From positions 14,278,001 through 14,342,000 of the forward strand of contig CM051508.1 in the NCBI GenBank assembly GCA_028015205.1: 64,000 bases of DNA. The letters run 5' to 3'. A program made the position numbers and the translations under genes. The notes beneath the pieces were generated by a model, which was not told the origin of the DNA, did no database searches, and saw only the letters and a list, made by a program, of their open reading frames with translations. Source of the DNA: Mytilisepta virgata. Lineage: Eukaryota; Mollusca; Bivalvia; Mytilida; Mytilidae. Below, piece by piece: positions 32,846-44,628 of the stretch; position 1 is the first letter of the stretch, and each line of letters starts with the position of its first letter.

Positions 32846-34266
32846 AAGATTTAATGTAAATGACAATTATTTAATGAAAAAATTAAAGTTATATTGCTAT
32901 TAGTTAATAAAAATTTCTAATGTTGACGATAATGCACTAATTTATTTTGTATTATGCAGTTATCATTTAGATAGGGGAGCTAATCGAACACAATGTATGA
33001 AAATTCCAACAATCATTGTGAATTTGAAGAAAAAATCCCAAAAAGTGAAAAAGCAAGAAATTGTACAATGTTTATTGAGTTTAACCTATATACGCTATCT
33101 AGTATGACAGAAAAAGGTGTAACTAATTAAGTATAGTTGGGCCGTAGCATTTAAAAATATCCTTTCCGGGGAGATTGGGGGGGGGGGAGTATTTAGAATA
33201 ATTACCCCCATCCTCAAAAACAAAAGAAAAAAGGTTTCAGGCCTGTGAAGAAAAAATCTCGCACAAGAAAATTAAAAAAAAAAACAAAAACAAAAGAGGG
33301 AGCAACCATTTGATTTTCATTGGGGGTGGGGGCAATTGTATTTTTGGATATAAGTTCAAGTTTTTTATTACCAATTAAGGGCCCCATTTAAGAGTCATAT
33401 ATAATGACATATTATATAATGATATATTATAGCCATTTGATTTTTTTGTCCTCTGCTTGATTAAAGCTGTTTAAATAAAACGTGTATCCCTGGTACAGCG
33501 GCTATAAAAAAAAATCCCCTTTAATTCATTGTTTAGAAAAATGATGACTATCAACATACGAGAAAATGTTTTTTGGAGATTCATAACTCAATGGGAATTA
33601 ATAAACCTCACAGCGACAAAGATTGGAAATAATAAAAATAAAACAATAACAAAACCACCCCTCCCCCCCCCCCCCAAAAAAAACACTATAATATAAAGTA
33701 ATAATTATTACTCTCATTAAGTTACCTTGCATTTTCTTAACAGTTCCGGGATGCATTTCTTAATATTCTTCCCTCCCCCTTTTTCGCAAGTCTAAGCGAA
33801 AACGGGTAAGATGTGAATATCTCACTTTTAATTGATGATTTTTTATTTTGTTGTTCCAGTGTTGAAAAGGGACTTGAAAAATGGATCTTATTATATTCCA
33901 AAGCGGGGGCACTCACAGAAATATCATTTAATTTTCTAATTTGCAACCAGTTTTTGAAGGAACGGTTTTAAGCAGTTTTCCCCTAATACATATTACTTTA
34001 TCGATGGAGTCTCCTGGGAATCCAAACTTTTTGCTTGACCCAATAATAAAATGATGAGAAAAAACGCCACTGTTGGACCATTCTATCATTTTTGAGATTG
34101 ATCCTCACTGACCTAGTAGTTTCTCAACATAAGAGTTAAGTTCGGTGAAAAAGGCTGCACCGGAAATAAAAGAAAGTAATTTCGACCACAAAAAAAAAAA
34201 ACAAAACAAAACAAAAAAAAAACAGATAGCTACCCATAGTATTCATTAAATATTCTGTATTTTCAG
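32846..34266. other. Gene-free stretch
   Basis: AT-rich with G and C homopolymers (33178-33188, 33665-33675). No supported gene or repeat border. Confidence 0.4.
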
Positions 34267-34465
34267 GAACCGCTTTTATAACCTTGTTCTTCATTTCTAA
34301 GTTTGTAAAGAATGCAGTTAATGCCTACTACAGAAGGAGATACCAGTTTAATTCAGGAAACAACCACATGCCTGATGCTCGGATATTCACCACGGACCTT
34401 CCGCCTCTTTACCTTGAAAAATTTGGTGTAGAGGCTGAAATTGATTAGAATTTAATGAAATAAAA
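34267..34465 (+). CDS. Candidate terminal exon with hydrophobic segment
   Basis: After the acceptor TCTGTATTTTCAG, two phase bases are followed by 59 codons to TAG (34446-34448). The peptide opens TAFITLFFISKFV, possibly the end of a membrane segment. It continues with KNAVNAYYRRRYQFNSG, basic as expected for a cytosolic flank, then PDARIFTTDLPPLYLEKFG and an acidic end. Composition and residue usage are protein-like. AATAAA lies at 34459-34464; a GTGAGT donor-like site at 34466 could instead join the exon-like sequence at 36187. I do not recognise the family, and no upstream exons were found in the window. Confidence 0.5.
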
Positions 34466-34605
34466 GTGAGTTGGTGTTTTTAGAGAAAATAACCATTGCA
34501 GACCTGAAACATATATTCAATAAGTGGTTGAATATAGAGCTTTTATTTCTATTCTTCGTTGCAGTTGGACCGTCAAGAATGTGTGGATGGGGTTTACGAA
34601 ATGGA

Positions 34606-34982
34606 GGATGGTCGCTGGTCTAATAGGAAATAAATAGGATTTGAAATAGGTGATTTAGTTTGAGAGAACATATGAATAGTAAACAAATAAGCAAGAAAAA
34701 AGTATAGGTTCATGTGCTCATTTTAGAGCTATAAGGCCTTGAAAATTTGCAGGAAATGGGTTTTCTCTGGATTTTTCATTGTCTTTGCATTGACAACTTC
34801 AGTCTCTCAAAGATGCATGAAAAAATAAAAAGGATTTCATCAAATTTTGTCAAATACCATTTTAAGGTATATACGATTGAATTATAAAAGAAAAAGTGGG
34901 AGTTAATGGACAAAAAATTTCATGTTTAAGAAATGGATAAAACCCGAGGATACCGAAAATCTGACATGACCAGCGAGCATCC
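34606..34982 (+). mobile_element. TTAA-type MITE, copy 1
   Basis: About 377 bp, matching 42307-42698 in inverse orientation along its whole length (for example TAATAGGAAATAAATAGGAT and CTATAAGGCCTTGAAAATTT). TTAA follows the right end at 34983; the left TTAA is not preserved. Confidence 0.85.
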
Positions 34983-35379
34983 TTAAAATTAAAGAATAGA
35001 GAATAATAAAGACGTAGTTGAAAATAATGTTTGGAAATTCTGGATACTAATATATATTTTCCAAACCATTCAATCCTTTGAAACAAATATTGATATCATA
35101 AACCATATACTTTTGTACGATAGCAAGAGGAAGATACCCCCATGAAGGCGAGAGGGGAGTTTTGTTTACCGCAATTATTCAAATACAATATATACACTTA
35201 TTGATTTGATAAAGTTAAACCTCTGCAGGTTATATGTTAATGATTTAAAAATAATGTAGTCAAATATATAGTTAGTATTTTCTCAACTACTACTACAAAC
35301 GAGTTTGGAACCAGGTCTGTTAAAAAGTGGACAAATATATCTAAGGCCAATAAAAAAGTGTAATCCATTGGACAGACAA

Positions 35380-35720
35380 ATGAACAACCACAATCACAAC
35401 AAATAAACACAGAAAACTAAAAAACAATGAACAACACGAACTCCTATAAAAACCAGGAGTGAACCCAGGTGGTCCGGAAGGGTAAGCAGTTCCGGCTCCG
35501 TATACGGCACCCGTCGTGAAGTTCAACAAAGTCAATCCTGGGGAAGTCACAAATCTGTGGAGGCACATGAAAGGTTACGACAGTGGGAACAGGTTCAACA
35601 TCATCTTAGATATTGGAACACTGTAATGGTCAATCAATTCGTGATGACGACCGTAAAATTTCCTAAGTGATGACATCAACTTATCCCTGACAAAACCCTG
35701 GTTAAGAAACTTTTGTGACA
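35380..35720. repeat. Dispersed repeat shared with 60430-60740
   Basis: AACAACCACAATCACAAC, GGAGTGAACCCAGGTGG, GAAGGGTAAGCAGTTC and CTGGTTAAGAAACTTTTGTG have counterparts in the same order near 60430-60750. The minus-strand frame across it is a by-product. Family not identified. Confidence 0.7.
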
Positions 35721-35811
35721 GCATTAATCATCTTAACTTTAAGTTGACAATATATTGAAAGAACCAATCTTTTTCTTTAGGCTTTCATTTTGGATGAAAT
35801 TTGTTTGTTTT

Positions 35812-36075
35812 TTTTAGTTGGGGTTTTACGCCGTTCTTAGCACAGAGCTATTTCGCTGCGGCCAGTTTTTATTGGAGGAGGAAGCCGGAGTACGCGGAGT
35901 ACCCGGAGAGAACCACCGACCTTCGGTAGGAAAATTGGCAACCTTGTCAATTAAGATCGGAGTCGAGCTCACCCCGCAAGATGTGAGATTCGGATTGGCA
36001 ACCTCAGTGTTTACAGGCCAGTGATCATTAGTAGTCATGACAAACTACCTAAAAAACTCGGCCACCGAGGCCCCT
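35812..36075 (-). mobile_element. tRNA-derived SINE, family A, longest copy
   Basis: Runs from TTTTAGTTGGGGTTTTACGC to CACTCGGCC-like ACTCGGCCACCGAGGCC. On the minus strand this starts GGCCTCGGTGGCCGAGT, a good tRNA-like head. All landmarks of the other copies are present, including GGAAGCCGGAGTACGCGGAG and CCACCGACCTTCGGTAGG. Confidence 0.88.
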
Positions 36076-36186
36076 GGGTGAAATTTATTTACGTTAGACT
36101 ATTTTCCTTTCTTTGTTTTTGTAACTTAATGTACGAAAAACTCAATGTTTTCAATTAGTTATTTTTTTCTTCAAATTTTATTTCAG

Positions 36187-36330
36187 AGCATGCACGGAAA
36201 GACTGATCATCATACTAACAGAAGTTGTGGAAATTCATTCCATTTATCATGACTATGATATTGTTACAGTATATTTTTTTCATAAAAATGTTAATTATTT
36301 TTGCATTTTAATAATAAAATATATACATAA
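36187..36330 (+). other. Possible 3' terminal exon
   Basis: A strong acceptor (TTTTATTTCAG) is followed by sequence less AT-rich than its surroundings, with a 21-codon frame ending TCATGA and an AATAAA at 36313. It could be the last exon of the gene represented at 34267. No independent support. Confidence 0.28.
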
Positions 36331-36360
36331 ATAGTTGTGTCTTCAAAATCTTCAAGTAGT

Positions 36361-36447
36361 TTTTTGCCAGAGGGAACAGAAAACCTGATGCAAGAAAACT
36401 GACAATACTTGTCAATTAAAGTAACAATTGAACACACCTGGCCATCA
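36361..36447 (-). mobile_element. SINE family A fragment
   Basis: AAAACTGACAATACTTGTCAATTAA and CACACCTGGCC match the central part of the family A SINEs. Truncated at both ends. Confidence 0.6.
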
Positions 36448-36834
36448 TCACGCGTTTGGTCCTAATTAACAGCCAGGATGGTGTTGATAGGCACTGCAAA
36501 AATATTATCATATAAAACACTTTATTGGGTGAATCATAAGTCCACGCTTACATGCGTTCGCGATGTTGCCAATAGTTACCGAGATCATTGCCACTACGCT
36601 ATATAGAATATTTTTGTCGGGGTTTTCTATTTCTATTAACAGCGACCATTCTGGTCCAAGGTTCTGTACCTTGGATACAATTTTGAAATAAGACCATCTA
36701 AGGACTTTAACACTAACATTAAACATCAATTACCCCTGTAGTTTGAAGGAGATTTCTTTAGTATCTTTTGCTAAAAAATAAGTATATTTTCCATGATTTT
36801 TCTATCTTTAGTAACAGTGGCCATATATGTTGGC

Positions 36835-37479
36835 GGCTATTGGTACTTTACTTTACGGAACGGAACGGAACGGAATTTCAATTAAGGTATCCATAAGGGA
36901 AATTTCGAAAAATCTTTAAAACAAAACGATCCATTTTCGGGAGGTGTGAAGATGAGATTTAGTATTCAGTTGTGTTATTTGTATATTGAAAACCTAAACA
37001 GAGAAATTTTAAAGTTTGTTTTGTTTTAAAGATTTTTCGAAATTTCGTGTTGAATTCATAATTATTGATCAGGTCGAGAATGCTATCTAAAAACACTTAC
37101 CACTGATGCAAAAAAAGAGGTGTCCGACATGTTTTTTTTTATCATACTGCTTTTATTACATAATATATGTCTGTTTCCGTTCGATTCCGTTAAATACCAA
37201 TTCCTCAGAGCAATTGGTACTTTGCGGAACGGAACGGAATGGAATAGCAAATTTAAAAAGTTAAAATCAGAATCAATGTTTCTAATCATCGTCGGAAAGA
37301 CAAGACGGGAGGTGTGAAGATGAGATTTAGTATTCAGTTGTGTTATTTGTATATTGAAAACCGTAAACATAGAAATTTTAAAGTTTGTTTTGTTTTAAAG
37401 ATTTTTCGAAATTTCCCTTATGGATACCTTAATTAAAATTCCGTTTCGTTCCGTTCCGTTCCGTAAAGTACCAATCGCC
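36835..37479. mobile_element. Non-autonomous element with 9-bp target duplication
   Basis: Inverted ends of ~90 bp: GGCTATTGGTACTTTAC plus tandem GGAACGGAAC, then AATTAAGGTATCCATAAGGG and GAAATTTCGAAAAATC. TATGTTGGC flanks both sides (36826-36834 and 37480-37488). Inside, a second junction near 37190-37245 (TTAAATACCAATT...AATTGGTACTTTGCGG) and a direct repeat of ~105 bp (36941 and 37311) suggest a dimer of two copies. A 9-bp duplication fits Mutator-like elements. Confidence 0.9.
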
Positions 37480-38102
37480 TATGTTGGCCTCAATTTTGAA
37501 AGAGGAGCACCAACGGACCATTCCAAAAAAGTTTGTTCCAGTGGATTCAGAGGAAAAGATTGTTAAAGGAAACTTGACAACTGCCAACGAAGACGACCGC
37601 TGACAACCATACAAAGTTTGAAATCTGTTTAACTATTAGTTTCAGAGAAGACGAATTTATTTATTTTTCTATCTTTAGACTGACAGCCATATTGGCTACC
37701 AATTTTTGAAAGGAGACGCACTTTAGACCATTCCATAAAATTTTAGTATCATTACACCAGTTATTACCGAGAAGAGAAGCCTTTTAAACAAGGTTTTACC
37801 CTTTTCATTTTTAGTAACGACGGAAAATTGCTCAGAGTTCAGGACAAAGGCCACAGTTTTTGAAAGAGGGCAAAAAAGGACAATTTAACCAATTTTGGGG
37901 CTCAATTGCCCTAGTAGAATTAGAGGAGGCGATCAAAATATTAAAGTTACGAATGACAGTGGATGGACGTCACTGTGATAAAATCATTGGTTATGGTTAG
38001 AATTTTACAAAATACTGAGTAATTTCTAATTTAGGGAATGGGATTCGATGAAATATTTCCCGTTTGATGCGGGCGTCGAATGGGACTTGAACTTTTCGTA
38101 AT

Positions 38103-38380
38103 CAAAATCAATTTTGTGTACCCAAAATTCAATTCTGTCATAACAAAATCATTTCTGTCTTACAAAACTATGTGATACAGACTTGTTTTCTGAGAACTTC
38201 AATTTTGTAATGACAAAATTCATTTTTGTCATGACACAATTCAATTTTGTCAAATAGGTATGCAAATATAAACTTATTTGCATACAAAATTGAGTTGTAT
38301 TAAACAAAAGTGAAAATTTAACAAAAAGTCAATTTTGTGTCACAAAAGTCATTTTTGTCACAAAAGTCAATTTTTTATGC
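38103..38380. repeat. Short-motif repeat of TCAATTTTGT / ACAAAATTGA
   Basis: About a dozen scattered copies of AATTTTGTCA, CAAAAGTCA and their reverse complements in 280 bp. No fixed period. Origin unknown. Confidence 0.7.
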
Positions 38381-38550
38381 AAATGAATTCTCTCATCACG
38401 ATTTTGTAAGAAGGCCTCTCATTGGATATAGTAACCGCGGGTCTCGCAGGTTCAAGGAACATCATACGGGCGATGCGCTATTCTGCAAAAGTAAGTATAA
38501 ATACCTAATAAAGTATATATGGCAAATATAGGACATTTTGTACAATATTG

Positions 38551-38643
38551 TTTATTCTAATATGACGTCATTCTTTGGCTTTAATGTCAACAAACCCATG
38601 TTACTTTTGGGAAAGCCAAAGAAGGACGTCATATTAGAATAAA
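38551..38643. mobile_element. Hairpin element with 32-bp arms
   Basis: Arms 38551-38582 (TTTATTCTAATATGACGTCA onward) and 38612-38643 are reverse complements with one mismatch, separated by 29 bases. Probably a foldback MITE. Confidence 0.85.
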
Positions 38644-39399
38644 CACAGACAACCTTTAAAGTACTATTAATGCACCAATTTTTATGTTTCTACCGCTTAG
38701 GGCGTAAGAGGAGTTCTGTGACAATCGATTTTGTGATTTTTTAACTCTCTTGTTGCTATGCCCCCTGGGGTTTCAGAAAAAATCTCATGCCACTTTTGAA
38801 TTTGCCATATGTAATACTAGTCATGGTTTCAGTTTTAGCATTATATTCAAAATAGTTTAGAAGATTTCACTATTTACTGGATATCGCGAAATCCGTTTTT
38901 TGCTCATAATTATGCCCTTAAGGCAAATTCCAAAATTCCGAAACCTTCGGTACAATCTACATCAACAATGCTAACAATGATCAAAGTTTCAGTTTTCTAT
39001 CTCTTAATGTTCCTGAGATTATCCTGGACATTATTACGTATACACGTACGTATTGCGAACAGCAAAACATTATACCCGCCGCTTCTCTAGCGCAGGGATA
39101 ATAAAAACTCTTACAACTAGTACTGATTTGGAAACAGACGTTCCCAAAACGCTCTCATTTGCTCTTTCGTTCCGGAGATTCATTTTCTCGGAAAACCAAA
39201 GACCTCAACTTTGACAACAGCCATTTTGATTTTGAAAATTCCAAAATGGTTGTGTACACCTACAGCCTACAATCTATAAGTCTGCCAAGTTTCATACAAT
39301 CGACAAAGCCGTTTCTGAGGAGATGTTGTGACCGAGTTTGTCGGACGAAAGATTAATAGTAATTAAAAAAAGGAACACATTATATTATCCGTCTCTCTA

Positions 39400-39440
39400 A
39401 GTAGACTCAGGTCCCCTGACTTGGGAGGATGCATGTACTT
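39400..39440. mobile_element. Fragment of the 12485 hairpin family
   Basis: CTGACTTGGGAGGATGCAT matches the reverse complement of the outer left part of the element at 12485-12640. Confidence 0.55.
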
Positions 39441-39549
39441 TGCACACAAGATTAAAAAAAAAAATAAAATAGAAAACCAGGCCCAATTGATCATAAACCA
39501 CCAGGTTGCAGTTGAAGGGAGACAATCCAAACTTAAATCTTTTTACAAC

Positions 39550-39652
39550 CAATCTAATTAAAAACCGATCTCTCAGGCTCCCGTTTTCTGATATGTCCCA
39601 CGCGACATATCAGAAAACGGGAGCGATGAGAGATCGGTTTTTAATTAGATTG
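39550..39652. mobile_element. Foldback MITE, 103 bp, 9-bp target duplication
   Basis: Starts CAATCTAATTAAAAACCGAT and ends with its inverse ATCGGTTTTTAATTAGATTG. Arms of ~48 bases pair almost fully across a 6-base centre. TTTTACAAC flanks both sides (39541-39549 and 39653-39661). The duplication length fits Mutator-like elements. One arm recurs at 43444. Confidence 0.93.
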
Positions 39653-39769
39653 TTTTACAACATACCAGGTTATTTTAATTTTTATACGGAGAGTATACTT
39701 CTTATGTAACTGAAAGAAGATGTTGGATTATTCGAAATTAAAAATTTAATTTAGTTACACTTATAAAAA

Positions 39770-39960
39770 ATAAACCTATTTTGATCCACAAGATGCGCAC
39801 ATTTCGCCGATTTACGACTCATCCGTTTTGATCAAGGGATAGATATTGAAAAATAAAATTGAAATGCTAATATGACCAAAAAAATTAAAATCAAAACCAT
39901 CAGTACAGACCTATGCACGAGGAAGATACTCCTGGTCATACAAAGAGACAGGGTTTGTAT
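39770..39960. repeat. Dispersed repeat with GATGCGCACATTTCG motif, copy 1
   Basis: TTTTGATCCACAAGATGCGC, CATTTCGCCGATTTACGACTC and a downstream ACGAGGAAGAT recur at 45260, 48150 and 62800-63000 in either orientation, with a weak copy near 54130. A widespread repeat in this genome; class not determined. Confidence 0.75.
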
Positions 39961-40326
39961 CCAGCTTAACCATTAACCCCCGCAGCATTTAACATTATTT
40001 AATGCTGGTTAAAAATAATTTTACTTTGTGCGTGTAGTTTTAGTTTTTTTCTGTTCTAAATTTAATGTTTTGGGATAAATATGTCTGATGGCCCCAAACC
40101 ATAAAAATGTTCTATTCAATACTGGAAAATGGAAAGCATAAGACACAATTTTATACAAAACAGTTTATTAGAGAAACAACGTCTTACATACCTTTGGTTT
40201 TCTCCAATCCTTTAAAGTTAAGCCTTTGCATATATCGTTGATTTTTGTTCCTGGTGTCCCACTTCTGTTATTACAATATACGTTCTCCCTATGAAGTGTT
40301 TTGGGAACATATTGTTTTTACTCGGT

Positions 40327-40328
40327 TT

Positions 40329-40359
<31 letters not shown>

Positions 40360-40381
40360 TTATTATTATTATTATTATTTC
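40327..40381. repeat. Compound trinucleotide microsatellite (CTT)n(ATT)n
   Basis: About ten TTC/CTT units run directly into about seven ATT units. Confidence 0.97.
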
Positions 40382-41589
40382 TTCTCCAGTCACCTTTTGT
40401 CTTCGAGTGTTCCCGGAGATGGCTGACCCGATCAAAACGAAACTTAGCACAAAAATAGGGCACCATTAGTTCATTTTAAAATCTTCAAAATGGCCGCCAT
40501 TGGGCATCTCTTCTATGACACTTAATCCGAAAATAAGCATCATATCAAAGAATTTAAGAAGCCGGTAGAAAATGTATGGTTAAATGCCAAGAAGACGAAA
40601 CTTTCTATTTAGTACGCTAGTTTACTGAAGTATAGAGTTAATATAGGAGAACCCCGTCGAAAATATGCAATGGTATTAAGGCAAATGGACATTGAATTTT
40701 GAATACAGATAACACATAATTAGCATTTGTAATGATACATTTTAAAATAAACAGTTATTTGAAAAGCAAACTATATAGAACGAAATTACATTCCGAAACA
40801 TAATGACAAGAATTAACAGCAAAACTTTGATAAAATTTTCATTTATCTCCCCTTGACCATGCACGAGATACACTTTCGTGTTTTCGACTTAGGTTTAGCA
40901 AATTACTTTTGATTTTGGGATTCAACAGATACTGCACATTAATTAATACCGAGTGGAAAATGTAAGCAAATGTACACTTAAAATCACTTTAAAATTGCTA
41001 TAAACAAACGGAAGTGATATCGGATGTAGGGTTGAAAAATAAAATGGCGTAATGTTGCAATTGGAAAAATTTACCCCCACTATATTAGTAGCACAAGTAA
41101 CATCGAGAGACCTACGAGCGTGGACCATTCCAGAAAATGGAAAAATTGAAGACAGACAACGATGAGACAGAGATAAATAATAGCCGGCGTTTTAGAACTG
41201 CCAATGATTGTACATAAATGGAAAATAATACTTTTATGAACACTGTCAGACCTTTACGAAAAATTCGCTTACGGCATATCAGTTTTCTTTTTAAATAAAA
41301 GGCACTATACATTTATGATAAAAGAGATGGATATTGACAGGTTACAAGGCAACCTGAATTTACCTTCACAGGGATACTATGATGCATATACTGTGTATTG
41401 CTGTAGTCCAAAAAAATGATACGAGATATGTTTATTATGTCTAAGTAATAAATTCCTTGACACCTTTTCTGCTGCACATGATTTGCACATTTTGCCAATT
41501 TTCAACTTTTCCTACAAGTAGCGCTAATTGATCTTAAAAGTATGGAGTAACTTTACAGATGTTACTTTTTCAAGCTATAATGTGTTTTA

Positions 41590-42240
41590 ATGTTTAAATG
41601 CGTGAATAATCTTGCTCCAGAATATTTATGTGAAGTCTTTAATACTGCTAATAAGTATATATTATCTGCATTATGACAGCTAGATATCGTAAAATATCAT
41701 CCCGTGAGCCAGAAGTTCTAAGCTGCCAAACGTTGGGAGAATTTGTTGATAAGTCCTGCTGACTATTGATAACTCCTGCTCAGCGCACGCGCTTCTTGAT
41801 ATTTTTAAGCAGAAACTTTTTTGTACATCGTCCAAATACAAATATTATGAAGAACATTTTTTACTATTCTGGAATTATTTTATGGAATTCTTTACCAACA
41901 CACCTAAAATTGAATAAAGATATAGAAACCTTCAAAAGAAACTATACAGATTAATTAAAAAGGTTTTTAAATGTGTTAAATTATAGTCACAGTATTGAAA
42001 GGCGAGATATTATATTATTTCAATGTTTATATTAAATGTATATAATTTTATTGATTATATATATGTATATAGATGGTCTACATGATGTGGATTTTGTAGA
42101 AATTGGATCCATGTTAGATTTATTTATTTTGTGTGCATGTTTTATTAATATATATTTTAATTGGGGGCCTCAGGAAGATTAGCTTATTAATCCTATAACT
42201 GTGTTACCCTCTTTAAATAAAGACATTGATTACTTACTTT
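41590..42240 (+). mobile_element. LINE 3' end (reverse transcriptase C-terminus and tail)
   Basis: MFKCVNNLAPEYLCEVFN and, after a ~100-base interruption that carries the ATATCGTAAAATATCA repeat, HRPNTNIMKNIFYYSG with LWNSLPTHLKLNKDIETFK form the usual C-terminus of non-LTR reverse transcriptases (CR1/L2/jockey type). The 3' tail includes GGGGGCCTCAGGAAGATTAG and TTTAAATAAAGACATTGATT. The upstream part of the element is absent: a 5'-truncated, dead copy. Confidence 0.83.
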
Positions 42241-42306
42241 AATGCCAAGGGTAATGAACTTAAACTGAAAGAATTATCGACATTCAGGTTGATTACCCAA
42301 AATTAA

Positions 42307-42698
42307 GGATGCTTAATGGTCATGTTTTGGTCTTTTTGTCAGATTTTCGGAATCCTCAGGTTTTATCTATTTCTTAAACATGCAATTTTTTGCCCATGAA
42401 CCCCCACTTTTTCTTTTATAATTCAATCATACATACCTTAAAGTGGTAATAGACAAAATTTTATGAAATCCTTTTTATTTTTTCATACATTTTTGAGAGA
42501 ATGAAGTTTGTCAAAGCAAAGACAATGAAAAATCCAGAGAAAACCCATTTCTTTAAAATTTTCAAGGCCTTATAGCACTAAAATGAGCACACGAACCTAT
42601 ATTTTTTTCTTGCTCATTTGTTTACTCTTCATTTGTTCTCTCAAACTAAAACACCTATTTCAAATCCTATTTATTTCCTATTAGACCAGCTATAATCC
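42307..42698 (-). mobile_element. TTAA-flanked MITE, copy 2
   Basis: 392 bp bounded by TTAA at 42303-42306 and 42699-42702, with GGATGC and TAATCC just inside. Inverse match to 34606-34982. TTAA targets are typical of piggyBac and Kolobok elements. Confidence 0.88.
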
Positions 42699-43443
42699 TT
42701 AAGGAAAGATTTATAATAATATAATAATAATAATCTGTTAATTAATATAAATGACATGCAATAAACCCTTAAAATACAAATAAACAATCTGACCTCATTT
42801 AGGAATGTAAGAAAAATATAATATCTAAAACATGCACAAAATCGATTTTTAAAATCGGAAATGAATTCCTTTGCTCTGGAAGGTTGACATTTCCGATTCC
42901 ATATACGAAGCTTTATAGAATTCTTATATGAAAGTCCAGAATATAAAATTCTTTATAGAATTGGTTTTCTCCGTATTGTCGGAGTTTCTCTTTCTACTTA
43001 ATTTCTTGGTATATAAGAAATCTCTTTGATTGACATGCAATCAGCATTGGTCATCTTCATTTCCAATAAAAATGTTATCTTTACCGCTCAATTTACTTAG
43101 GACATTTGATTAATGTGTATTCAATACATGACAACTCAATATTACATGTCAAAGGCCTGCTTCATTTAAAGAGAAAGAATATTCCTTCAGGTTATGAGGT
43201 CATTCAACGACCATGTAACCGTTTAGCATATAGGCCAGAAAAAATCAGCTTAATTCTGTAAAATTTGAATTGATCCTTTCGGGGAAATTTAGAAGTATTA
43301 CATAATATGTCCATTTCGCTGAATTAGTATGCATTATTGTTTAGGGGCCATATCTGTTCCCACTGTATCGCCGGTTCCACTATATCGCGCTTTCCCAACG
43401 TAATTTTGACGCCATCTTGAAAAAATAAGTACCGCGATATAGT

Positions 43444-43490
43444 GCAATCTAATTAAAAACCGATCTCTCATCGCTCCCGTTTTCTGATAC
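43444..43490. mobile_element. Single arm of the 39550 foldback family
   Basis: CAATCTAATTAAAAACCGAT and CTCTCATCGCTCCCGTTTTC match the arm of the 39550 element; the continuation (ACGAGTACGAAAGTAG) differs. It could be one end of a larger relative or a broken copy. An inverse arm was not found nearby. Confidence 0.7.
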
Positions 43491-43779
43491 GAGTACGAAA
43501 GTAGTACATAGTATACTCCAGCAAAAAATAGACACCCAGATTGGCTACTTATTAGTTGAAAATATAAATGGATGCAAAATAGTGTCTGCCTTGTTTCAAA
43601 TTACAATAAAAATTAGCAAAATATGACTGAATAAAAATAAATGATTAAACAATGTTAGGTTGCTATTTATTTAATTTTTTTGACGGCCTGTTGCACTTTC
43701 GTATCATACCTATCTAATATAAGTATCTTTTGATTGTTATTTTGTATACCTTGCATAGATTTTGTTGATGGATACACTA

Positions 43780-43930
43780 TTTTCATGAATATCGGCAAAA
43801 GAATACCGAAGCGACAAAACAGTAGGAAAAGTCCACAAATTCGAAGTCCAAGAAAAAGACAAAATCAGGAGAATGGAACACAACAAACAAACGCGACAAG
43901 GATACCTGTAAAACTAAAAGAATAAAAAAC
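43780..43930 (+). repeat. Dispersed repeat shared with 60296
   Basis: ATATCGGCAAAAGAAT, AGGAGAATGGAACACAACAA and AGGATACCTGTAAAACTAAA match 60296-60420 in the same orientation, ~80% by eye. Family not named. Confidence 0.8.
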
Positions 43931-44262
43931 GTATAATGAGTGCATCGTTATAATCATTGATTATTTTTATCACAATATTACAGTTTTCCCATATCTAATG
44001 GATGCTTAATAAATTATAGCTACTGCCAACATCATAAATAAATATAGGCTTTATTGGAGATCCTGTATGAAGAACGGCTTTTCCAAGTTAACCTTACAAT
44101 CTTAGGCATACGTTTAAGTCACACCCAGATACTGCTGCAGATACAACACTACCATTCCATCTCACTGCATGGCTTCTTCCCAATTATATGTACCTGAAGT
44201 TTTAAAAGTGGCCAACTACTCTTTAACTATGTATTGTGATATTACGTGAGTTTATAATGTAT

Positions 44263-44409
44263 TAGTCAGTTATCTCCCCTGAACGGGTACCACATAGGAG
44301 ATTATAAAATTGTCTCCCTTTATCGCTTTATACCAAAGGGAGATATATATTGTATATATATATCTCCCTTTATTAACTTGGAAAAGTGAGATAAGATAAT
44401 TGACTAATG
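44263..44409. mobile_element. Palindromic MITE
   Basis: ATTAGTCAGTTATCTC at the left pairs with GAGATAAGATAATTGACTAAT at the right. The centre is a strong hairpin, AAAGGGAGATATATAT with its inverse (44334-44371). Confidence 0.75.
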
Positions 44410-44628
44410 TTTCACATTGTAGAATTCTGGTATCTACAATGTATATAAAACCAGTTTTACTCAACCACCGTTTATTTTCTGTATCAACTCAGACCATCCT
44501 GTCCTGAATATTGTGTTCCTGTTTCTACGGTATATTTCTATTTTGATTAGGATAGAGAATGTGATGTTTTAAGAATCCGACATACAGACCAAAATAGCGT
44601 ACACTAGTTCACATTGGACAATGTTGGA

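Noticed and set aside
34563..34630. Extra exon after 34267 (frame LDRQECVDGVYEMEDGR)
   Set aside because: Runs directly into the TTAA-type MITE and ends within it; the good-looking acceptor is not enough.
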